From the NCBI GenBank assembly GCA_946807835.1, contig OX327704.1, positions 4,774,001 to 4,838,000 on the forward strand: a DNA stretch of 64,000 nucleotides, written 5' to 3'. The stretch is from Ailanthus altissimus. Taxonomy: Eukaryota > Streptophyta > Magnoliopsida > Sapindales > Simaroubaceae. Positions 58,922 through 64,000 of the stretch are shown piece by piece. Under the pieces are notes generated by a model that searched no databases, was not told the DNA's origin, and worked only from the letters and a program-made list of their open reading frames with translations. The position numbers and the translations under genes are program-made. The first letter of the stretch is position 1. Each line of letters begins with the position of its first letter.

Positions 58922-61900
58922 TGTTGTTTAAATGTGTTTAAGAGTGTATGTATGTGAATTGTGTACATATTGAAAAACTATATACATGTCTCACATATAT
59001 GATTTGTAGCAGAATTAAACATATAATCAATATATACACAAGTATTCTAAACCAAAAAATAACTTCAGGTTACAGAAACTTACCCTTGAAGAACTTCAGT
59101 GAAGAATCATCCTCTGGAGCTCACACGAAAGTCCACTCGAGATTAATTCTAGTTCGTAAGATCCATGGGAGTACTGAAGTTAGAATGGTAGCTTTTTTGA
59201 TCAATTTTTAGCAAGATGGAACTAAGATTTCTCTTAAATGGGTGTTGGTTTGTTAAAAACAAAATGGCAACTCATTTGAAACAAATTCAAAACTTGTTTA
59301 TATAGTTAGCAAAAGTGGGGTGCTAAATGAAACATATGCAAACCTTTAGCCACCTCACACTTTGCATGGTTAACATTTGTTACTCATGCATTCTGTTAAA
59401 TGTCAATCATGCAAAGCCCTCATATGCCACTTGTCACACAAGTAGACATGTGTCAAGATTCCTTTTGCTATGCAATAGGGACCTCTTTGCAACATTTATA
59501 AATTATGTTTTCCACTTTCCAGTGAGGTCCTAAAACATATCCTGTTGTCTAAAATTATCCCAAATCAAATCGTTTGATCCATCTCATTACTCAATGAGTA
59601 CACTTCATATTGTGAGACTCCCTAGGTTTACCTCTATTTGTCTTATGGAACACTTTCTCAAGTCTGTGAACAATGTCTCATACACATGTTACGGATATTA
59701 TAGAACAGAATGTTAAACCATACAAGTTGAGATAAACCATATCCGTATATTCCTTCTGTCATCTATATCATGGAAGAGTAGAGACACAGATCATCATCGT
59801 CAAATCTCTATGTGCTCAACCGTGAACTTATCTCCAGATCTATATTTCTATAAAATAATATTCTCAAACTTCTTTGCGATATTATTTAACCCCATATAGA
59901 AACACTTTTCCCAGGGTTTTTGCTTATGGCTATAAGACTTTCTAAAATACAATCTTTGAGTATTTGGATATATAACTCACCTATATGAGTTGACCCATCC
60001 CATATCTACGCACACTAGACTCAATGAGCATTGGACCATATCCAATGACACCTATCGGTTAGACTATGAAAGGCCTCTATCATGCGTGAAACCAAAGCAC
60101 AGTGGATCTCTTACAAGCCCACTTGGTGCTTAGGTCAAATGACTACGAATACTACTCAACTCGAGAAGATCCTCTATTGACGGCTCTATGGGATGTCTAT
60201 TGGAGGTCTTCATGAGTCTGTTTTGTACCTGATAAGGCGTAATTGTATAAACTATTTTATCTTCCTAACTTGATATTTGTTCAATGTATCTCAATAATTT
60301 GGCTATTTATGCATATTAATGTTGTTTTATAGGTTTAAGCACTATCGGAGCAAAAATACAGGAAATCTGATGCAAATGAAGCTATTTAAGATGAAAATCC
60401 GAGAAGGGACTAAAATGCTCAAAATATGAACAGTAAAAATGAATAGTGAAAATTCTATTGTGCATGAACAGTGCAGCACCGGGGCATTCAATGCCGGGGT
60501 GCCACTTCTAGAGAGTGAGCGTCGCGGCATTGAACCCGAATGCCGCGGCACTAAATTTTGGGCACTCTTTAAAGGCATTTTTGTCCTCTTTTTGCAACCC
60601 TACCTATATAAACACCCATTGTTGAGCCAAGAAGGAGTAGAGAAAGAGGGGGCAGTAGAGAGCACGAAAATAAACACTTCATTTGGGTCTTGGAAGCAAG
60701 AATCAACAACAAGAGGCAAAAATCAAGAGGAAGAAGAAGAATTTCTGCATTTTGGAGGAAGAACATCACCATTGCATCAAGGGAAATTTCTTCTTCTCTT
60801 CAAATTCGTATTTGTTGTTGATTCCAACATGTATAATGATGTTGTTAGATGCTCTAAACTTATGTTTTCAATTATGAACTAAGTTTTATTGCTAGGATTA
60901 CAATGTGAACTCAATATGTAGCTTGGATTGATTATTTTTCCTTATTTATCATATTGGTATGGAATTGTTCAATTTGTTCTATGCTTAATGCTTCTAATTA
61001 CATGAAAATGTATTAAATTGATTAAGGAACCTTAATGAACTTGACAAAGAGAATTTTGTGTTAGCCATGGATAAATTGATGTATGATCATTGTGTAAAAG
61101 CATGAGTTTCATATGAGATAGACATATACTCATAGGCATATATGACCATTTAGAGAATTTGAACTTAATGAATCTTATTTCAATTTGATTATCATAGACA
61201 TATAGATAGTTAATTGAATGAGATATACTCACTTGACCTGCAAAAGAAACTTGTGAGGATATTAGAGTTCTTGGTTGACATTCATATTGATAGTTCTAAG
61301 GGGAGTAGTTGGATTCAAGTGAAGTATTGAGGGATTATTGTAATCCTAGGCATTTGAGTATTTGTGCTAACACAATTGTTCTCTTTGCTCAATTCTTGTA
61401 ATTATTATTATTTCTTGTTTAGTTAGTTTAGATATTAAAACCATTAAATTGCCAATAGCTTTAATAAGAATAGGAGAACATAATTTTAGTACTTAGCAAG
61501 TAGTAATAACAATTCCCCATAGGATCGACACTCTACTTATCATATATTACTTGTTGCGATAACGTGCACTTGCCTTAGTTTGTGTTATAGAAATCACACA
61601 ACAGTACCTAGTCCTTATTGAATACCTGTACGTCTATACGAGCTTCCACTAAGCTCATGGTATACTAAGACTAACCATCAAGACAATCCAGATATAGACA
61701 TACACTAATCCAGAAAGAGTACTGATTGAACCATGTCGGTAACCATAGATCAAGAACAACGTTTTTGAGAACATACTATATAATGACATTTTCTAGCACC
61801 ATTTTCAACTCTTTACAACTATGTTATTACTAATACATTCTCAGATCTTTGTCCCATTTCAGTCAAGGTCTTAACTTTTAGAATTGCTAACTTTTAGCAC

Positions 61901-62058
61901 TGACCCAAACTCTTTTAAATTAGATCTAAATTCCTTTAGAGTTTAGATCTATATTGTTTGTAAATTTTACAAGTTTTTTACTATATAATTATGTATTAAC
62001 GATTAATATCAAAATAATTACTGTTAATCGAAATGGCACGTAAGCACTATCTCCAACA
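58922..62058 (-). repeat. 3' LTR of copia 2, split by a solo gypsy LTR
   Basis: It ends CTATCTCCAACA at 62058, next to the minus-strand polypurine tract GCAAGTAGAGGAT. The left edge near 58922-58925 is set by resemblance to the solo LTR at 54469. Excluding the insertion 60230-61603 and one TSD copy it is about 1.76 kb. Confidence 0.75.
60230..61603 (+). mobile_element. Solo gypsy LTR (1374 bp) in copia 2 LTR
   Basis: TGATAAGGCGTAATTG to AATCACACAACA, flanked by the perfect TSD GTACC (60225-60229 and 61604-61608). The neighbouring sequence joins to match the uninterrupted copia LTR at 49720. The end (CGATAACGTGCACTTGCC) is of the kind seen in Athila/Tat-type LTRs. It has a GC-rich patch (60476-60550) and TATATAAACACC (60605), a likely TATA region. 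The 147-codon open frame at 60439 is LTR sequence, not a gene. Confidence 0.85.
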
Positions 62059-64000
62059 ATCCTCTACTTGCTCTAGTTCCATTCATAATGATATCTAATA
62101 TCTATCGAATCCACGTGTTTCTTAAACACTCTAAAAGTTAAGGTCTTAGTGAGCAAGTTTGCTATATTTCCTATAGGATCTACTCTAGATACTAACGTCT
62201 CTTTTGACCAAGGTTTATCTAAATATATGGTATTTTATCTCCATATATTTAGACTTCTGTTGTATTCTTGGCTACTATACTTCAGCAATCACTCCATTAT
62301 TTATTGTAATACAGTGGGATAGGATACACTTAACCTAGAACTATTTTGAGTTCAACGACTATTTTACGTATCCAGATTGCTTCCTTTACAGCTTCTAAAG
62401 ACACAAGGTATTCTTCCTCCAAAGTAGAATTAACTATACACACTTACTTAACACACTGCTAAATAATTATGGCACCTATTTAGAAGAATACATATCCAGA
62501 TGTAGACTTTCTGTCATGGGATTGACTCGAAGTCTGAATTAGTGTATCTCCTTACTTGTGAATTACATTCTCCATATATCTGAAACTTATTCTTTATATC
62601 TCTAAGATATTTCAAGATATGTTTCATGACCATCCAATAGCAGTTACCTATATCAGACAGATATCAGCTTATAACACTTACAGCCTTACTGATATCAGGT
62701 TTCGTATATAACATGGCGTACACCAAAGCTACTTATAGTTGATGCATATATATTATGTTAGACATTCTAACCCTTTTATCTTTCATTGAATGAGACATTT
62801 TCCTGGAAAAATAATTGCCATATTTGAATGGTATATTCATTGTCTCATAGTTGTTAAGGTCATACCTTTCAAGAACATTTTCTATATACAAGGATTTGGA
62901 GAGTCCTATTAGCTTCCTAGTTCTAGCTTTATCTTCATAAAGCTTTTATACCCGGTATATAAAAAGCTTTTCCAAAATCCTTCACGAAGAAGTTTTTTCT
63001 TAATAATACTTGACTAACTATTACATACCAATATCATTTTTAATATTGATTATGTCATCCACATAGAGAACCTAAAAGACAATCTTGCTCTCACTGCCTT
63101 TTTTGAATACACATGCTTCCTCTTCATTTTTTATTAACTAGACTCTCTGATTTTTCATCAAAAAAAAGATTCCAGCTTTGGGAGGCCTGCTTAAGTCTAT
63201 AAATGGATTTTTTCAGTCTACACACTAGATTAAAAGTCTGGCTAGATGTAAAAACTTCAAGTTGTTCCATGTATATCTCTTACTCGAGACATGCATTTTG
63301 AAATATTGTCTTTATATCCATCTGTTAGATTTCATGAATCTAAATATGCTGCAATAGCCAATAAATTCCTATCGCCTTTAGTATGGTCATTAGTGAAAGG
63401 TTTCCTCATTATCGATCTGATATCATTGAGTGTAACCTTTTACCACCAAACAGACCTAGAAGGTCTCCACCTCCAATAAGCCCTATGCTTCCACTTGTAA
63501 ACAAATTTATAACTAATAAGAACAATTCTTTAATAAGCTCAATCAAGTTCCAAACTTGATTGACATACTTTAAGTCAATTTTTGATTTCATGGCTTCTTG
63601 CCATTTTTTCGGATTGATGTCTAACATCACTTCTTTATAAGTCATAGGATCTTTTCCTTCAACTAAGGAAACCCAAAAACTTACTCAGGTATCAAACATA
63701 CCTTATAAATATCATTTTCAACTTACATGAAGGGTATGTCTAAAAGGTATTTCACTTGGTTGAGTATAAAGTTTCATCGTCAGTTCCATAAATCTTAGAT
63801 TGACTTAGCCAAGTTTAATTCTTCTATAATTTGCACAACTCATGAGAAACTATTTCTCTAATATAGTGGCAAATAAGAAACAAATGTTTCGCTATTTTAG
63901 ATCATAGAACTGATATCCCTAATGTATTTAGGATATCCTTTTTGAACCTTTACTTATACTCATTGGGTGCAAGTTTTATCTTGTTGGGTAACTTTTACGT
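62059..64000 (-). pseudogene. Copia 2 pol: reverse transcriptase and RNase H
   Basis: Minus strand, from the edge inward: RT start MTYKEVMLDINPKKWQEAM, SKIDLKYVNQVWNLIE (63645-63550), VLYVDDIINIKNDIG near 63060 with an intact YVDD, RNase H pieces near 62400-62500, and the C-terminus NIANLLTKTLTFRVFKKHV then IRYHYEWN, stop, near 62170-62075. Frame shifts and stops occur, for example around 63400. The 5' part of pol lies outside the window. Confidence 0.85.

Larger units (their letters stand above)
58922..64000 (-). mobile_element. Second Ty1/copia element (copia 2), runs off the right edge
   Basis: Minus-strand element with its 3' LTR (about 58922-62058) and pol (62059 to the edge) in the window. 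It is related to copia 1 in LTR ends and pol. Its 5' half and second LTR lie beyond 64000. The LTR contains a nested solo gypsy LTR. Confidence 0.85.

Noticed and set aside
60439..60882. 147-codon open frame on the plus strand
   Set aside because: It lies wholly within a solo LTR defined by a perfect TSD; composition and overlap with opposite-strand frames fit LTR sequence, not a gene.
1..64000. CRISPR arrays, bacterial operons, prophage or organelle DNA
   Set aside because: Introns, plant MULE/copia/gypsy families and nested insertions show plant nuclear DNA; no spaced identical direct repeats of CRISPR type and no organelle genes were seen.

Overview
The window is AT-rich nuclear DNA from a flowering plant, probably a eudicot, although the species cannot be read from it. 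I see no intact host gene. There are no tRNA, rRNA or CRISPR features. Most of the 64 kb is transposable elements, many nested inside one another with readable target-site duplications (TSDs). The most gene-like host material is a broken copy of the transcription elongation factor SPT6, part of which is repeated head-to-head as a palindrome of about 1.9 kb.

Layout: 1-1360 is AT-rich DNA with no clear gene. 1361-5215 is a 3.9-kb element with ~0.7-kb terminal inverted repeats (TIRs) that carry tandem subrepeats; inside it is a GC-rich cluster of SINE-like units. 5690-9115 is the SPT6-like pseudogene and its inverted copy. 10096-13150 holds small non-autonomous DNA elements, one with an 8-bp hAT-type TSD. 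13440-14581 is a Ty1/copia remnant (minus strand). 14640-16800 is the 3' part of an Athila-like Ty3/gypsy element, followed by an AT-rich ~98-bp minisatellite (17470-18190).

20104-27829 is the best-preserved unit: a complete Mutator-like element (MULE) with a perfect 9-bp TSD, ~0.6-kb TIRs, a minus-strand MULE transposase and a convergent plus-strand gene with DUF1985 and ULP1-type (C48) cysteine protease domains. This is the Kaonashi/ULP-MULE architecture. The transposase carries two in-frame stops and the ULP gene two, but the catalytic residues of both are still visible.

28000-51540 is a four-level nest. A second MULE transposase gene (minus strand) is split by a 20.6-kb copia element (29593-50168, TSD TCTCT). 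That copia is split by an Athila-like gypsy element (31821-43973), whose 5' LTR is split by a 2.8-kb LTR-like insertion (32773-35548, flanked by TTATA). 51999-58565 is a second Athila-like element with a solo copia LTR in its gag (54469-56016, TSD GTTGG). From about 58922 to the right edge is a second copia element (minus strand) whose LTR contains a solo gypsy LTR (60230-61603, TSD GTACC).

The two Athila-like elements have both lost reverse transcriptase, by different deletions, and both keep a related ~200-codon reading frame after pol that I do not recognise. That frame, the SPT6 hairpin, and the ULP-MULE (tiny first exon in the TIR, CpG-rich subterminal islands, LTR-derived sequence between its convergent genes) are the most interesting items. 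All coordinates were read by eye; boundaries without a TSD are approximate.
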